From assembly GCF_001295975.1 (NCBI RefSeq), contig NZ_LJHU01000056.1, forward strand, positions 1 through 63,501: a stretch of DNA of 63,501 nucleotides, in the 5' to 3' direction. Position 1 is the stretch's first letter, and each line of letters starts with the position of its first letter. The notes below the pieces were generated by a model that saw only the letters and a list, made by a program, of their open reading frames with translations, was not told the origin of the DNA and ran no database searches. A program made the position numbers and the translations under genes. Source of the stretch: Brevundimonas sp. AAP58. Lineage in GTDB: Bacteria > Pseudomonadota > Alphaproteobacteria > Caulobacterales > Caulobacteraceae. This document shows positions 36,207-45,141 of this stretch, piece after piece.

Positions 36207-37129
36207 ACCGGCAGGTCGATATCGCAGATCGAGAAGTCGGCCCCCCTCGCCTGCCGCGCGGCTTCAGCCAGGGTGCGGAAGGTGGCCGAGCCGGTATCCA
36301 GCACCTGGACGACCGGCCGCTCCTCGACCGGCAGATCCACGGCCACGCGAACGCGGGTCATGATGTCGGGTTCGGATGGTACCATGCCGTTGTTGGCGGG
36401 GTCGCCGGTCTTGATGGCGCGCACGACGTCCAGCCCTGACACCACGCGGCCCCAGATGGTGTAGCGCTTGTCCAGCGCCGGATAGGGCTGGCGCATCAGG
36501 AAGAACTGGCTGTTCGCGCTATCGGGCGCATCGCCGCGCGCCATGCCGGCGACGCCGGGGCAGTAGGTGCCCCAGCCGTGAACCTTGCCGTCAGCGGTCG
36601 TGGGCATGAGCGCCGTCGGCTGGGTCTGGATGGGCAGGCTGTTCATGAAGCCCAGCATGGACCCGGCCGGTTCGGCGACAGGAGTGAAGGGCGTCTCGGG
36701 GCCCCGACGGAAGGTGAACTCGGCGGTCAGGTCCGGATAGGGGCTCTGGCCCTCCCCGTTGCCGAGCGGATCGCCGGTCTGGGCCATGAACAGGTCGATG
36801 ACGCGGTGAAAGACGATGCCGTCGAAGAAAGCTCGCCGCGCCAGCACCCGCATCCGCTCGACATGCAGCGGCGCGGCCTCCGGCGCCATCTCCACGAGGA
36901 TGCGGCCCCGGTTGGTGTCGATGACCAGAAGGTTCTCGGGCGACACCGCGCGCCAGTCGGATGCGGCGGGGGTGGAAGTCGCGGGGGCGTCTTGGGCGAA
37001 CACGGGGGAGACGATCCCCGCGCAAGCGAGAACGATGCCGACCAAAATCCCTTTCCGCTCATCCCGGCGGAAGCCGGGACCCAGTGCTTTGGGCGAAGAC
37101 TTTTCTAGCGATGCGAAACATTGACCCAT
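36173..37129 (-). CDS. Secreted cyclophilin-type peptidyl-prolyl isomerase
   Basis: About 318 aa, with a cyclophilin domain: FHRVIDLFMAQTGDPLG carries the active-site FHRV and the Gln/Asp loop, and ANSQFFLM follows later. A hydrophobic signal core (GILVGIVLACAGIVSPVFAQ) precedes the mature protein. The 5' coding region contains a palindromic repeat (37055-37085) translated as GPGFRRDE, directly before the signal core, so the original start may have been displaced. I chose the ATG at 37129; a GTG at 37144 and a TTG at about 37042 are alternatives. Paralogue of the next gene upstream. Confidence 0.82.
   Translation of the reverse strand: MGQCFASLEKSSPKALGPGFRRDERKGILVGIVLACAGIVSPVFAQDAPATSTPAASDWRAVSPENLLVIDTNRGRILVEMAPEAAPLHVERMRVLARRAFFDGIVFHRVIDLFMAQTGDPLGNGEGQSPYPDLTAEFTFRRGPETPFTPVAEPAGSMLGFMNSLPIQTQPTALMPTTADGKVHGWGTYCPGVAGMARGDAPDSANSQFFLMRQPYPALDKRYTIWGRVVSGLDVVRAIKTGDPANNGMVPSEPDIMTRVRVAVDLPVEERPVVQVLDTGSATFRTLAEAARQARGADFSICDIDLPVQVSGPPAPAA
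37055..37085. repeat. REP-like element copy 1 (inside cyclophilin gene)
   Basis: One arm of a perfect 31-bp inverted repeat; its partner is at 37151-37181. Each arm itself contains a short palindrome, CCCGGC-GGAA-GCCGGG. This copy is in the 5' coding region of the cyclophilin gene and is read as protein. Confidence 0.9.
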
Positions 37130-37150
37130 GATGCCGTGCCTCACTTAAGG

Positions 37151-37181
37151 ACTGGGTCCCGGCTTCCGCCGGGATGAGCGG
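37151..37181. repeat. REP-like element copy 2 (intergenic)
   Basis: Exact reverse complement of the 31 bases at 37055-37085, placed between the stop of the upstream cyclophilin gene (37187) and the start of the next. The 65 bases between the arms contain the start codon and ribosome-binding site of the downstream gene. Confidence 0.9.
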
Positions 37182-37186
37182 AGGAG

Positions 37187-38041
37187 CTAGGAAATCTCCA
37201 CAACCGGCTCGAGGTCGCAGATGCTGAACTGGGAGCCCCGGGCCGCGCGGATCTCGGCAGCGCGGGCCTGGAAGGCGGCGGAGCGGGCGTCGAGGACGCG
37301 GGCCGTCAGGCGCTCGCCCTCCGGCAGGGCGGCGGCGGTGCGGACCCGGGTCATGATGTCGGGATCCTCGGCGACGCGGCCGTCCTCGGCCTCGGGCCCG
37401 GCCTTGAGCGACTGGACGACGTCGAGGCCCTGAAGGATGCGGCCGAACGCCGTGTACTGACCGTTCAGGATGCCGTTGGGAGCCATCATCAGGAAGAACT
37501 GGCTGTTGGCGCTGTTCGGGTCACCCGATCGCGCCATGCCCAGCACGCCGGTGCAGAACAGGCCGTTCGCATCGACGCGGAAGTCCGAGGTGACCATCAT
37601 CTGGGCGTCTGGCTGGGTCTGAACAGGCAGGGTGCCGACCAGTCCAGACAGGCCATTGGCAATCCCGCCCTCGACCGGCGCGAAGCCCGCATCCCGGCCC
37701 CGGCGGAAGGTGAACTCGGCGGCCACGTCGGGCAGTTCGGACCCGCCGGCACCGGTGCCCAGAGGATCACCGGTCTGGGCCATGAAGCCGGTCAGAACCC
37801 GATGGAACTTGTGGCCGTCGTAGAACCCCTGGTCGGCCAGGGTGCGGATGCGCTCGGCGTGGCGCGGGGCCGCCCGCGGCTCCAGCTCGACCAGGATGCG
37901 CCCCTTGGAGGTATCGATAACGAGCAGGTTCTCGGGCGTGACCGTGCGCCAGTCCGAGGCGGCTGGCACTGGCGCGGACTGTCCGGCGGCGGCGAGCGGA
38001 AGAAGCGTCAGGGCGGCAGCAAGGGCGAAGGCGATCTTCAA
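37187..38041 (-). CDS. Secreted cyclophilin-type peptidyl-prolyl isomerase (paralogue)
   Basis: A 284-aa periplasmic PPIase with a clean signal peptide (MKIAFALAAALTLLPLAAAG, cleavage about residue 20). The cyclophilin core shows FHRVLTGFMAQTGDPLGTG and ANSQFFLM. Both copies share the entry ASDWRxVxPENLLVID and the same C-terminal FSICD stretch, showing a tandem duplication. coaD lies 16 bases upstream, so coaD and both isomerase genes probably form one transcript. Confidence 0.92.
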   Translation of the reverse strand: MKIAFALAAALTLLPLAAAGQSAPVPAASDWRTVTPENLLVIDTSKGRILVELEPRAAPRHAERIRTLADQGFYDGHKFHRVLTGFMAQTGDPLGTGAGGSELPDVAAEFTFRRGRDAGFAPVEGGIANGLSGLVGTLPVQTQPDAQMMVTSDFRVDANGLFCTGVLGMARSGDPNSANSQFFLMMAPNGILNGQYTAFGRILQGLDVVQSLKAGPEAEDGRVAEDPDIMTRVRTAAALPEGERLTARVLDARSAAFQARAAEIRAARGSQFSICDLEPVVEIS

Positions 38042-38057
38042 GCGAGGGTATCCGAAA

Positions 38058-38540
38058 TTAGGGTTTCACCCTGGCACGCACGGCGGCGGCCACGGCGGGG
38101 CTGACGAAACTGTCGATCGATCCGTCCAGCCGGGCGATCTCCTTGACCAGTCGCGAGGCGATGGCCTGGTGACGCGGATCGGCCATCAGAAAGACCGTCT
38201 CGATGTCGTCATTGAGGCGCTGGTTCATCGCCGTCATCTGGAACTCGTACTCGAAGTCGGCGACCGCGCGCAGGCCGCGCACGATGACGTTGGCGTTCAG
38301 GCTCTCAGCGAAATGCATCAGAAGCGTCGAAAAGGGCTGGACCTGGATGTCGGCGTTCAGCCGGACGACCTCGGCACGCACCATCTCGACCCGCTCGGCA
38401 GTCGAGAACAAGGGACCCTTGTCGTCATTCTGGGCCACGCCGATCACAAGACGATCGACCAGCTTCACAGCCCGGCCGATGATGTCCATGTGGCCGTTGG
38501 TGACCGGATCAAAGGTGCCGGGATATAGCCCCACGCGCAT
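38058..38540 (-). CDS. coaD: Phosphopantetheine adenylyltransferase
   Basis: A 160-aa nucleotidyltransferase making dephospho-CoA from 4'-phosphopantetheine and ATP in coenzyme A synthesis. YPGTFDPVTNGHMDIIGRA contains the TxGH motif, and NANVIVRGLRAVADFEYEFQ and the C-terminal switch SRLVKEIARLDG are conserved. Normal length. Divergent from the M61 peptidase gene across 168 bases. Confidence 0.97.
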   Translation of the reverse strand: MRVGLYPGTFDPVTNGHMDIIGRAVKLVDRLVIGVAQNDDKGPLFSTAERVEMVRAEVVRLNADIQVQPFSTLLMHFAESLNANVIVRGLRAVADFEYEFQMTAMNQRLNDDIETVFLMADPRHQAIASRLVKEIARLDGSIDSFVSPAVAAAVRARVKP

Positions 38541-38708
38541 GGCGATTCCTCTCCGACTCCTGGCTGACTAGCAGTCGATGAGGCGGGCGTCTTGCATACT
38601 CTGCATCGGGACCGATCTTCGCCCCCTTTTGACAGAACATCGCCAACCCCTTGACCCGTCGATCTCTGCGTCGTGATCTCCCCTCCCCTTCGTTGTCTCG
38701 GTGTCCCA

Positions 38709-40667
38709 ATGTCGCGTCTCGCCGCCTCCGCCTGCTTCGCCGCCCTTCTGCTCGCTGCGGGCCCGGCCCTTGCCCAGACGGCGACGCCGACCACGCCCAA
38801 CATCGGCGGTTTCCCGGACAGTCCCCCGATCCCGGCACCGACCAACCCGACCTATCCCGGCGTCATTCGCTACGAGGTCGATGCGACCGACTACGACCGC
38901 CACATCGTCTCGGTTCGCCAGGTGATCCCGGTCTCGGGCAGCCGCATCACCCTGCTCTATCCCAAGTATCTGCCCGGCAACCACGCCGTTTCCGGCCCAA
39001 TTCAGTTGCTCGGCGGGCTGACGGTGGTCGCCAATGGCCAGGAGATCGACTGGCGTCGTGACTCCGTCGATCCCTATGCCTTCCACATCGACATCCCCGC
39101 CGGTGCCAGCGAGCTGGAGGTCTCCTTCCAGTGGCTGACCCAGTCCGACAACGCGAACTGGCGCGTGGTCATGACGCCGCGCATGATGAATCTGCAGTTC
39201 GAGAAGGCGCTGCTCTATCCGGCTGGCTACGCCTCCACCGGCATCACCTTCGCCCCGTCGGTGCGCCTGCCCGACGGCTGGAACTACGGCGTGTCGCTGC
39301 GCACCACCTCGTTCGAGGATGGCCTCGCGACCTTTGAGCCCGTCGATCTCTACACCCTGGCCGACAGTCCGATGTTCGCGGGCCTCCACTATCGCCAGGT
39401 CGAGATCGATCCCGAAGGCGACGACGTCTACCTCAACATCGTCGCCGACGAGGCCGCCAACCTCGCCGCCACGCCCGAGCAGATCGGCTATTACGAAAAC
39501 CTCATCACCCAGGCTGATCGCCTGTTCGGGTCACGCCATTTCGACCGCTACGACTTCCTGCTGGGCCTGACCAACCAGATGGGCGGCATCGGGCTCGAGC
39601 ATCATCGGAGTTCCGAGAATACCCACGCCCCGAACTTCTTCACTTCGTGGAACAGTCATGCCGGACGGCGCGCCCTGCTGCCGCACGAATACGTCCACTC
39701 CTGGAACGGCAAGTTCATGCGGCCCGCCGACGAACTGACCGCGAACTACAATGTGCCGACCGAAAACAGCCTGATGTGGGTCTATGAGGGCCAGACCGAA
39801 TACTGGGGCGACGTGCTCTCGGCCCGCACCGGCCTGCACACCAAGGCCCAGGCGCTCATTCTGATCGCCGACCGCGCGGCCTTTTATCAGAACCAGCCCG
39901 GCCGCCGCTGGCGCAATCTCCAGGACGTCAACAACCACAATCTGCTCGGCTATCGCGTGCCCGGCCAGTGGACGTCCTGGATGCGCGGCACGGGCGACTA
40001 CTATGACGAAGCGGCCCTGATCTGGCTGGACGTCGACACCCTGATCCGCGAGCGGTCCGGCGACCGCCGCTCGCTGGACGACTTCGCTCGCACCTTCTTC
40101 TCGCCGGAGGGCTCGGACGGCGACTGGACCCCGCGCGGCTACACCTTCGACGACGTCGTCGCGGCGCTCAATGCGGTCGAGCCCTACGACTGGGCCACCT
40201 TCCTGCGGGATCGTCTGGACGCCGACGGCCCGGACGCCCAGGCCCCGCTGGATGGCCTCGAGCGCGGTGGCTACCGCCTGGTCTATGTCGAGGAACCGAA
40301 CGCCGACGAGAAGGCGGTCTATTCCAACTGGGGTTCGGACTTCCGCTATTCGCTGGGCTTCTCGCTGAGCGGTGCCAACAACCGCATCACCGCCATCCGC
40401 TGGGGCGGCCCCCTGTTCGAGGCCGGCATCGGCGCGGGTTGGGACCTGCTCGCCGTCGGCGACCGCGCGGGCAGCGCCGAGGCTCTGCGCGAGGCCGTCA
40501 CCGCCGCCAAGGGCGGGACCGACCCCATCCGCCTGACGCTGCGCAACGGCCAGCGCGTCCGCACCGTCGAACTCGCGTACCACGATGGCCTGCGCTACCC
40601 CCGCCTGGAGCGGATCGAGGGCACCCGCGACCGCATCGGCGACATCCTGACGGCGCGGCGGCGCTAG
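38709..40667 (+). CDS. M61 family metallopeptidase (glycyl aminopeptidase-like) with PDZ domain
   Basis: A 652-aa exported zinc peptidase. Signal peptide to about residue 22 (ending ALA). The N-terminal beta domain (about 50-250) precedes the catalytic domain with HEYVH at 326-330 and a downstream Glu in WVYEGQTEYWG (about 358-366) as third ligand. A PDZ domain occupies roughly 545-625. Start at the ATG at 38709 where the signal peptide begins; no strong ribosome-binding site is visible. Four-base overlap with the convergent lipoprotein gene. Confidence 0.92.
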   Translation: MSRLAASACFAALLLAAGPALAQTATPTTPNIGGFPDSPPIPAPTNPTYPGVIRYEVDATDYDRHIVSVRQVIPVSGSRITLLYPKYLPGNHAVSGPIQLLGGLTVVANGQEIDWRRDSVDPYAFHIDIPAGASELEVSFQWLTQSDNANWRVVMTPRMMNLQFEKALLYPAGYASTGITFAPSVRLPDGWNYGVSLRTTSFEDGLATFEPVDLYTLADSPMFAGLHYRQVEIDPEGDDVYLNIVADEAANLAATPEQIGYYENLITQADRLFGSRHFDRYDFLLGLTNQMGGIGLEHHRSSENTHAPNFFTSWNSHAGRRALLPHEYVHSWNGKFMRPADELTANYNVPTENSLMWVYEGQTEYWGDVLSARTGLHTKAQALILIADRAAFYQNQPGRRWRNLQDVNNHNLLGYRVPGQWTSWMRGTGDYYDEAALIWLDVDTLIRERSGDRRSLDDFARTFFSPEGSDGDWTPRGYTFDDVVAALNAVEPYDWATFLRDRLDADGPDAQAPLDGLERGGYRLVYVEEPNADEKAVYSNWGSDFRYSLGFSLSGANNRITAIRWGGPLFEAGIGAGWDLLAVGDRAGSAEALREAVTAAKGGTDPIRLTLRNGQRVRTVELAYHDGLRYPRLERIEGTRDRIGDILTARRR

Positions 40668-41059
40668 CCGTTGCCGAGATTCCAGCAGGCTTGAGGCTTG
40701 GGCTGCGTCCGCAGTTCATTCGTCAGAGCCGAGCACCGCGACGCCGCCTCGTCGGCAGGCAGGGACTGCAGTGTCCACCGCAGGTCGCGCAGTTCCGTCC
40801 GCAACCCCTCGTGGTCGGCGGCGCCGCCGACGCGCTCAGCGCAGGTGAGCATATCCGCCTTCAGCGAGGCGAGTTCGACGCAGGGCAACGGCAAATCGCC
40901 GATGATCTCGCGCGCCTTGGCGCCCGTCATCGGCAAGTCGGGGCTGGGCGGTGAAGGGGGTGCCGGTGGCGCTGGTGGCGTCGACGCCGCAGGCTCCTCG
41001 CAGGCCGACAGGGTCAAGGCCGCCATCGCGGCCGCGAGCGGCAACAGGCTTCGCATCAT
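40664..41059 (-). CDS. Small lipoprotein of unknown function
   Basis: A 131-aa protein with a lipobox LTLSAC (Cys20 from the ATG at 41059), then a proline-rich linker and a helical domain with three further cysteines (PCVEL, LTCAER, RCSAL). The frame upstream to 41140 crosses the rplL terminator and is not used. Convergent with the M61 gene. I do not recognise the family. Confidence 0.7.
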   Translation of the reverse strand: MMRSLLPLAAAMAALTLSACEEPAASTPPAPPAPPSPPSPDLPMTGAKAREIIGDLPLPCVELASLKADMLTCAERVGGAADHEGLRTELRDLRWTLQSLPADEAASRCSALTNELRTQPKPQACWNLGNG

Positions 41060-41122
41060 CGGTTCGATCCTCCCGTCCTCCAGCGGAACACGGGATTGTC
41101 GCGCCTGTCCATCGCCCAAGCA

Positions 41123-41154
41123 AAACGGGCCGGGGATCACTCCCCGGCCCGTTT
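41123..41154. terminator. Terminator downstream of rplL
   Basis: A 14-base-pair perfect stem (41123-41136 with 41141-41154, core CGGGCCGGGGA) with a four-base loop and flanking A/T tracts on both sides lies 22 bases past the rplL stop. It separates rplJ-rplL from the lipoprotein gene; rpoB does not follow. Confidence 0.8.
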
Positions 41155-41175
41155 CTCGTTTCGCGGTCGCGAAGC

Positions 41176-41571
41176 TTACTTGACCTGCACCTTGGCGCCG
41201 GCTTCCGTGAGCTTCTTGGCCACTTCGTCGGCCTGTTGCTTCGAGACGTTCTCGACGACGTTCTGCGGAGCGCCTTCGACCAGGTCCTTGGCTTCCTTCA
41301 GGCCCAGGTCCGAACGCACGCCACGGACTTCCTTGATGACGTTGATCTTCTTGTCGCCGCCGTCCAGCAGGACGACGGTGAACTCGGTCTGCTCTTCACC
41401 GGCCGGGGCGGCGTCGCCACCGCCAGCGGCAGCGCCGCCAGCCGGCATGGCCATGGCCACCGGAGCGGCGGCGGAAACGCCCCACTTCTCTTCCAGCAGC
41501 TTCGAGAGTTCGGCGGCTTCGAGAACGGTCAGCGAGGACAGGTCTTCGACGATCTTGGACAGGTCAGCCAT
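41176..41571 (-). CDS. rplL: 50S ribosomal protein L7/L12
   Basis: Ribosomal protein L7/L12, 131 aa, the mobile stalk protein that recruits translation factors. The N-terminal dimerisation domain ([20 protein letters not shown]), an Ala/Gly-rich hinge (40-60) and the C-terminal domain with [20 protein letters not shown] and [20 protein letters not shown] are clear. It follows rplJ by 57 bases. Confidence 0.99.
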   Translation of the reverse strand: MADLSKIVEDLSSLTVLEAAELSKLLEEKWGVSAAAPVAMAMPAGGAAAGGGDAAPAGEEQTEFTVVLLDGGDKKINVIKEVRGVRSDLGLKEAKDLVEGAPQNVVENVSKQQADEVAKKLTEAGAKVQVK

Positions 41572-41628
41572 GTCAGTTTTCCTTCGGGGAATAGATTGGT
41601 TTCAGAGAGGGTATGCGGAGATGGAGGC

Positions 41629-42144
41629 TTACGCCGCTTCCTTCGCGCCGTAGGCGCTGAAGACGCGTGCCAACTGCGCGGCCGGAGCCTGGACCACACC
41701 AGCGACCTTGGTCGCGGGCGCGTTGAGCAGGCCGAGCAGCGAGGCGCGGATCTCGTCGAGCGTCGGCAGCTTGGAGAGGTTCTCCACGCCCTTCTGATCG
41801 ACGACGGTCTCGCCCATGAAGCCGCCGACGATCACGAACCGGTCGTTCGCCTTGGCGAACTCGGTCGAGACCTTGGCGGCCGTGGCGGGGTTCTCGGCGT
41901 AGGCGATGCCGACCGGGCCCTTGAACAGGCCGTGGTAGGCGCTGCCTTCCGGGGCATCCAAGGCCTTCAGCGCCAGACGGTTCTTGACCACCTTGAACGC
42001 GCCGCCAGCCGAGCGAAGCCGCCCGCGCAGGTCTTCCATTTCCGCAACGGTCAGACCCAGGTTGTGGGTCACGACCACGCTGCCGGCCTCGGCGAAGACG
42101 CCTTTCAGCGTTTCGATCGACTCGGCCTTCTGTGCGCGATCCAT
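41629..42144 (-). CDS. rplJ: 50S ribosomal protein L10
   Basis: Ribosomal protein L10, 171 aa, base of the L7/L12 stalk and, in other bacteria, autoregulator of its operon. MDRAQKAESIETLKGVFAEA and HNLGLTVAEMEDLRGRLRSA are diagnostic, and the C-terminal helix binds L12 dimers. Preceded by a promoter and a leader of about 265 nt. Confidence 0.98.
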   Translation of the reverse strand: MDRAQKAESIETLKGVFAEAGSVVVTHNLGLTVAEMEDLRGRLRSAGGAFKVVKNRLALKALDAPEGSAYHGLFKGPVGIAYAENPATAAKVSTEFAKANDRFVIVGGFMGETVVDQKGVENLSKLPTLDEIRASLLGLLNAPATKVAGVVQAPAAQLARVFSAYGAKEAA

Positions 42145-42412
42145 TGCGGTCTCCAGTCTTGAACTCGGCGCCGGGACGAGCCCCGACGCCGTATGGCCAA
42201 AGCGCCGCGCGTCGCCGCACTGCGTTCAGGCCGGTCGTATTGTCCGAAGGAAGCGTCCGACATCGTCCATCCCGGATCACGGGCCGACGGCTGTCATCTC
42301 ACATCCCCATCTCCCCACGGCGCCGGAGGGCTCTCCAGCATTTACGGCAAGGGTGACCCCCTCGCCCCGAAGTTCTCGGACAGGTCCGCCGAACCGGGGT
42401 TCAGCGGGAAGC
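42145..42412 (-). promoter_or_regulatory. Leader region of rplJ-rplL
   Basis: About 265 nt between the predicted transcription start and the rplJ ATG, without a coding sequence I can support. In many bacteria the L10-L12 complex binds such a leader; the length and position fit, but no consensus fold was verified by computation. Confidence 0.45.
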
Positions 42413-42417
42413 GGCGC

Positions 42418-42445
42418 TCTATACAGGAAGAAGGGCGGAAATCAA
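42418..42445 (-). promoter_or_regulatory. Promoter for rplJ-rplL
   Basis: On the minus strand TTGATT (plus 42440-42445) is followed after 16 bases by TATAGA (plus 42418-42423). It lies immediately downstream of the DUF2059 stop codon. Confidence 0.5.
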
Positions 42446-42451
42446 CCGGGA

Positions 42452-42958
42452 TCAGTTCTTCGCCGGATTGACAGTCTCGATAGCCCCCGCCGGGCAGTCG
42501 AATTCAGCACAGTACTTCGTCAGGTATTCCTCGGTGAAGCCAACCATGAAGGTCATCAGGCTTTCGCCCATGAGCGCGCTGACCTCGTTCTGCTTCCGGG
42601 CGATCTCCTGCCCCTGAGGCGTCTCGTAGAACTCGACCAGAGAGAGCAGTTCGCCCGCAGTGAAGCGTTCAGTATAGTGCGCTTCGACCTGATCGATCAT
42701 GACCTGCAGATGCCGGTTCATGATCACGGGCATGTTGACCCGCGTCCACTCGGCCTCGTCTTCGGTGACTTCGGTCTGGTCGGCCAGCATGCCCTCGACC
42801 GCTTCGTCGACGATCTTGCCGATAGTGGTGGTCACAGTCGCCACGATCAGTCGCTCCGCCAGCGCGGCACGGGTTTCGGCATCATCGTCCTGAGCCCAGC
42901 TGGGCGTGGCGGTGACGAACATCATCAGCACGGCGATCAGGATACGCATCAGGGGCAC
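42452..42958 (-). CDS. Secreted DUF2059 protein
   Basis: A 168-aa exported protein with a signal peptide (MRILIAVLMMFVTATPSWAQ). The helical mature part with AHYTERFTAGELLSLVEFYE and TPQGQEIARKQNEV matches DUF2059, a family of unknown function often found in the periplasm. ATG at 42949 is an alternative start. It sits between chrA and the rplJ promoter, on the same strand, interrupting what in many bacteria is a continuous rplKAJL order. Confidence 0.85.
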   Translation of the reverse strand: MPLMRILIAVLMMFVTATPSWAQDDDAETRAALAERLIVATVTTTIGKIVDEAVEGMLADQTEVTEDEAEWTRVNMPVIMNRHLQVMIDQVEAHYTERFTAGELLSLVEFYETPQGQEIARKQNEVSALMGESLMTFMVGFTEEYLTKYCAEFDCPAGAIETVNPAKN

Positions 42959-43050
42959 TCTTCGACGACGGACGCGCGGAACTGTGACCCACGCGGCAGC
43001 GTCCGCCTAGAACTCCCTTGCAACATAAGCGCGAAAACAGGTGGCTGGCG

Positions 43051-44277
43051 CTAGGACGTTTCCAATCCGAGACCCGCCATCCCAGCCGCCACAAGGATCA
43101 CCGGAAGGGCCCAACCAGAACGCCATCGCCAGGCCGCGACAGCGGCAATGAGGGCGACGGCCAGCAGCGGCCAACCGGTCTCACGCCCCTGATACAGGCC
43201 GAACGCCAACTGCGCCGCCGTCGCTGCGATCAGTCCCACCGCGCCGGCCGCCACACCGTCCAGCAACGCCCTCAGCCGCCGGTCGTCCACCACCGCTTCC
43301 AGCCGGTCATAGAAGATCATCGAAAAGGCGAAGGCCGGCAGGAACACTCCGACAGTCATGGCCAGAGCGCCCGAGAACCCGCCAGCAACATAGCCGACGA
43401 AGGTCGTGAAGATAATCAGCGGCGCGGGAAGCACGCCGGACAGGGCCAGTCCATCCAGGAACTGCCCGTCGCTCATCCAGCCGCGTCCGATCGCGTCCTG
43501 ACGCACCAGGGGGATGGCCGTATAGGCACCGCCGAAGGTCAAAAGGCCAGCCTTCAGCCCGCTGGCGAACAGCAGGAGCAGATCCGCCTGCCCCGGCCCG
43601 CTCGCCGCCAGACCCTGCGAGACCTGCCCGAGGCTATCATCAGACATGCGGACGAAGACCGCGCCGAAGATCGCCGCCAGAGCGATCACCACCAGAGCCG
43701 CGCGGGGACGCCCCAGCCCCACCAACCCATGCGCCGCCCCTGCAGCGATGAGGATGATCCAGAAGTTCACGCCCAGCAGCGACGCGAAGGCCGCCCCGAC
43801 GCCCAAGGCGATCAACCAGCGGCTGGTCATCACATGGCGCCCGATCCTGGGCACGGCGCACAGCACCAGCCCGACCACGCCCGCCTGAACGCCCGGCAGG
43901 GCCGACGCCAGCCTCGGCTCGCCCCAGTCGATGAGGAAATAGAACCACCCCAGTGCCAGCATGAGCACGAGGCCCGGCAACATAAAGCCCAGCCCGGCCA
44001 GCAGTCCGCCGATCCGCCCCCTCGCGCGCATGCCCAGATGCACGCACAGTTCGTGCGCCTCTGGCCCCGGCAAGGCCTGCATCACGGCCAGCAGCCGGTT
44101 GAAGCGCGCGCTCGAGATCCATTGCTCGCGCTCGACCAGTTCGCGCCGGATCATGGCGATTTGCGCCACCGGCCCGCCAAAAGCCCGGATTCCAAACGAC
44201 AGGAACCGCAAGAACAGCGAGACCAGCCCCATCCTCGGGGGCGCGACATCCTCTAGGGAGCGGAACGTTTCGGCCAT
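43051..44277 (-). CDS. chrA: Chromate efflux transporter (ChrA/CHR family)
   Basis: A 408-aa membrane protein of the two-domain CHR family, which in characterised members expels chromate. The two homologous halves carry FGGPVAQIAMIRRELV (about 33-48) and FGGAYTAIPLVRQDAI (about 248-263), with LPGPEAHELCVHLGM and SGVLPAPLIIFTTFVGY as the matching second motifs. About ten membrane segments. No chrB or chrF regulator nearby. It lies between the rplA terminator and DUF2059. Confidence 0.92.
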   Translation of the reverse strand: MAETFRSLEDVAPPRMGLVSLFLRFLSFGIRAFGGPVAQIAMIRRELVEREQWISSARFNRLLAVMQALPGPEAHELCVHLGMRARGRIGGLLAGLGFMLPGLVLMLALGWFYFLIDWGEPRLASALPGVQAGVVGLVLCAVPRIGRHVMTSRWLIALGVGAAFASLLGVNFWIILIAAGAAHGLVGLGRPRAALVVIALAAIFGAVFVRMSDDSLGQVSQGLAASGPGQADLLLLFASGLKAGLLTFGGAYTAIPLVRQDAIGRGWMSDGQFLDGLALSGVLPAPLIIFTTFVGYVAGGFSGALAMTVGVFLPAFAFSMIFYDRLEAVVDDRRLRALLDGVAAGAVGLIAATAAQLAFGLYQGRETGWPLLAVALIAAVAAWRWRSGWALPVILVAAGMAGLGLETS

Positions 44278-44392
44278 TGCGTCCTCCAGCGCGCCTTGCG
44301 GTGCGTTCGGGAACGGGCCTTGGAGGCTGAACCTCTGTCAGCGGGCGCCCGCGTCGGCCCGCACGCGCACCCTAGCCAGACCTCCAGACATA

Positions 44393-44427
44393 GAAAAGGG
44401 CGGCGACCCTGCGGCCGCCGCCCTTCG
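44393..44427 (-). terminator. Rho-independent terminator after rplA
   Basis: A ten-base-pair perfect stem (44396-44405 with 44416-44425, AAGGGCGGCG/CGCCGCCCTT) followed on the minus strand by TTTTCT. Located about 25 bases past the rplA stop, it ends the rplK-rplA transcript before chrA. Confidence 0.8.
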
Positions 44428-44448
44428 TTTCTCAGCGCCGTACGGCGA

Positions 44449-45138
44449 TCAGGCGTTCAGCGAGGCCGGATCGACCTTAACGCCCGGGCCCATCGTCGAC
44501 GACAGGCTGATGCGCTTCACATAGGTGCCCTTGGCGCCCGACGGCTTGGCCTTGACCAGGGCGTCGACGATCGCCTTGACGTTGGCTTCCAGGGCGTCCT
44601 GGGTGAACGAGGCCTTGCCGATGCCGGCGTGGACGATGCCCGCCTTCTCGACGCGGAACTCGACGGCCCCGCCCTTGGCGTCCTTGACGGCCTGGCCGAC
44701 GTTCGGGGTCACGGTGCCGACCTTGGGGTTCGGCATCAGGCCGCGCGGGCCCAGCACCTTACCCAGACGACCCACCAGGGCCATCATATCAGGCGAGGCG
44801 ATGACACGGTCGAAGTCCATCAGGCCGCCGTTGATCTGTTCGTACAGATCCTCGGCGCCGACGTATTCGGCACCAGCCGCGCGGGCTTCCTCGGCCTTGG
44901 CGTCCTTGGCGAACACGGCGACGCGGACGTCGCGGCCGGTGCCGGACGGCAGGTTGACCACGCCGCGGACCTGCTGGTCGGCGTGACGCGGATCGACGCC
45001 CAGGTTGACGGCGATCTCGATCGACTCGTCGAACTTGGCCTTGGCGTTCTCCTTGACGGCCTTGATGGCGGCGTCGAACGGCAGCAGGGCCTCACGGTCC
45101 ACGTTCCAGGCCTGGATGCGCTTGGGTTGCTTGGCCAT
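44449..45138 (-). CDS. rplA: 50S ribosomal protein L1
   Basis: Ribosomal protein L1, 229 aa, forming the L1 stalk at the E site and in E. coli the repressor of rpl[42 protein letters not shown] and [19 protein letters not shown] are diagnostic. Three bases after rplK. Confidence 0.99.
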   Translation of the reverse strand: MAKQPKRIQAWNVDREALLPFDAAIKAVKENAKAKFDESIEIAVNLGVDPRHADQQVRGVVNLPSGTGRDVRVAVFAKDAKAEEARAAGAEYVGAEDLYEQINGGLMDFDRVIASPDMMALVGRLGKVLGPRGLMPNPKVGTVTPNVGQAVKDAKGGAVEFRVEKAGIVHAGIGKASFTQDALEANVKAIVDALVKAKPSGAKGTYVKRISLSSTMGPGVKVDPASLNA

Positions 45139-45141
45139 ATC

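Noticed and set aside
43018..44256. 412-aa Gln/Arg/His-rich plus-strand frame
   Set aside because: Antisense of chrA; composition is that of a complement of hydrophobic codons.
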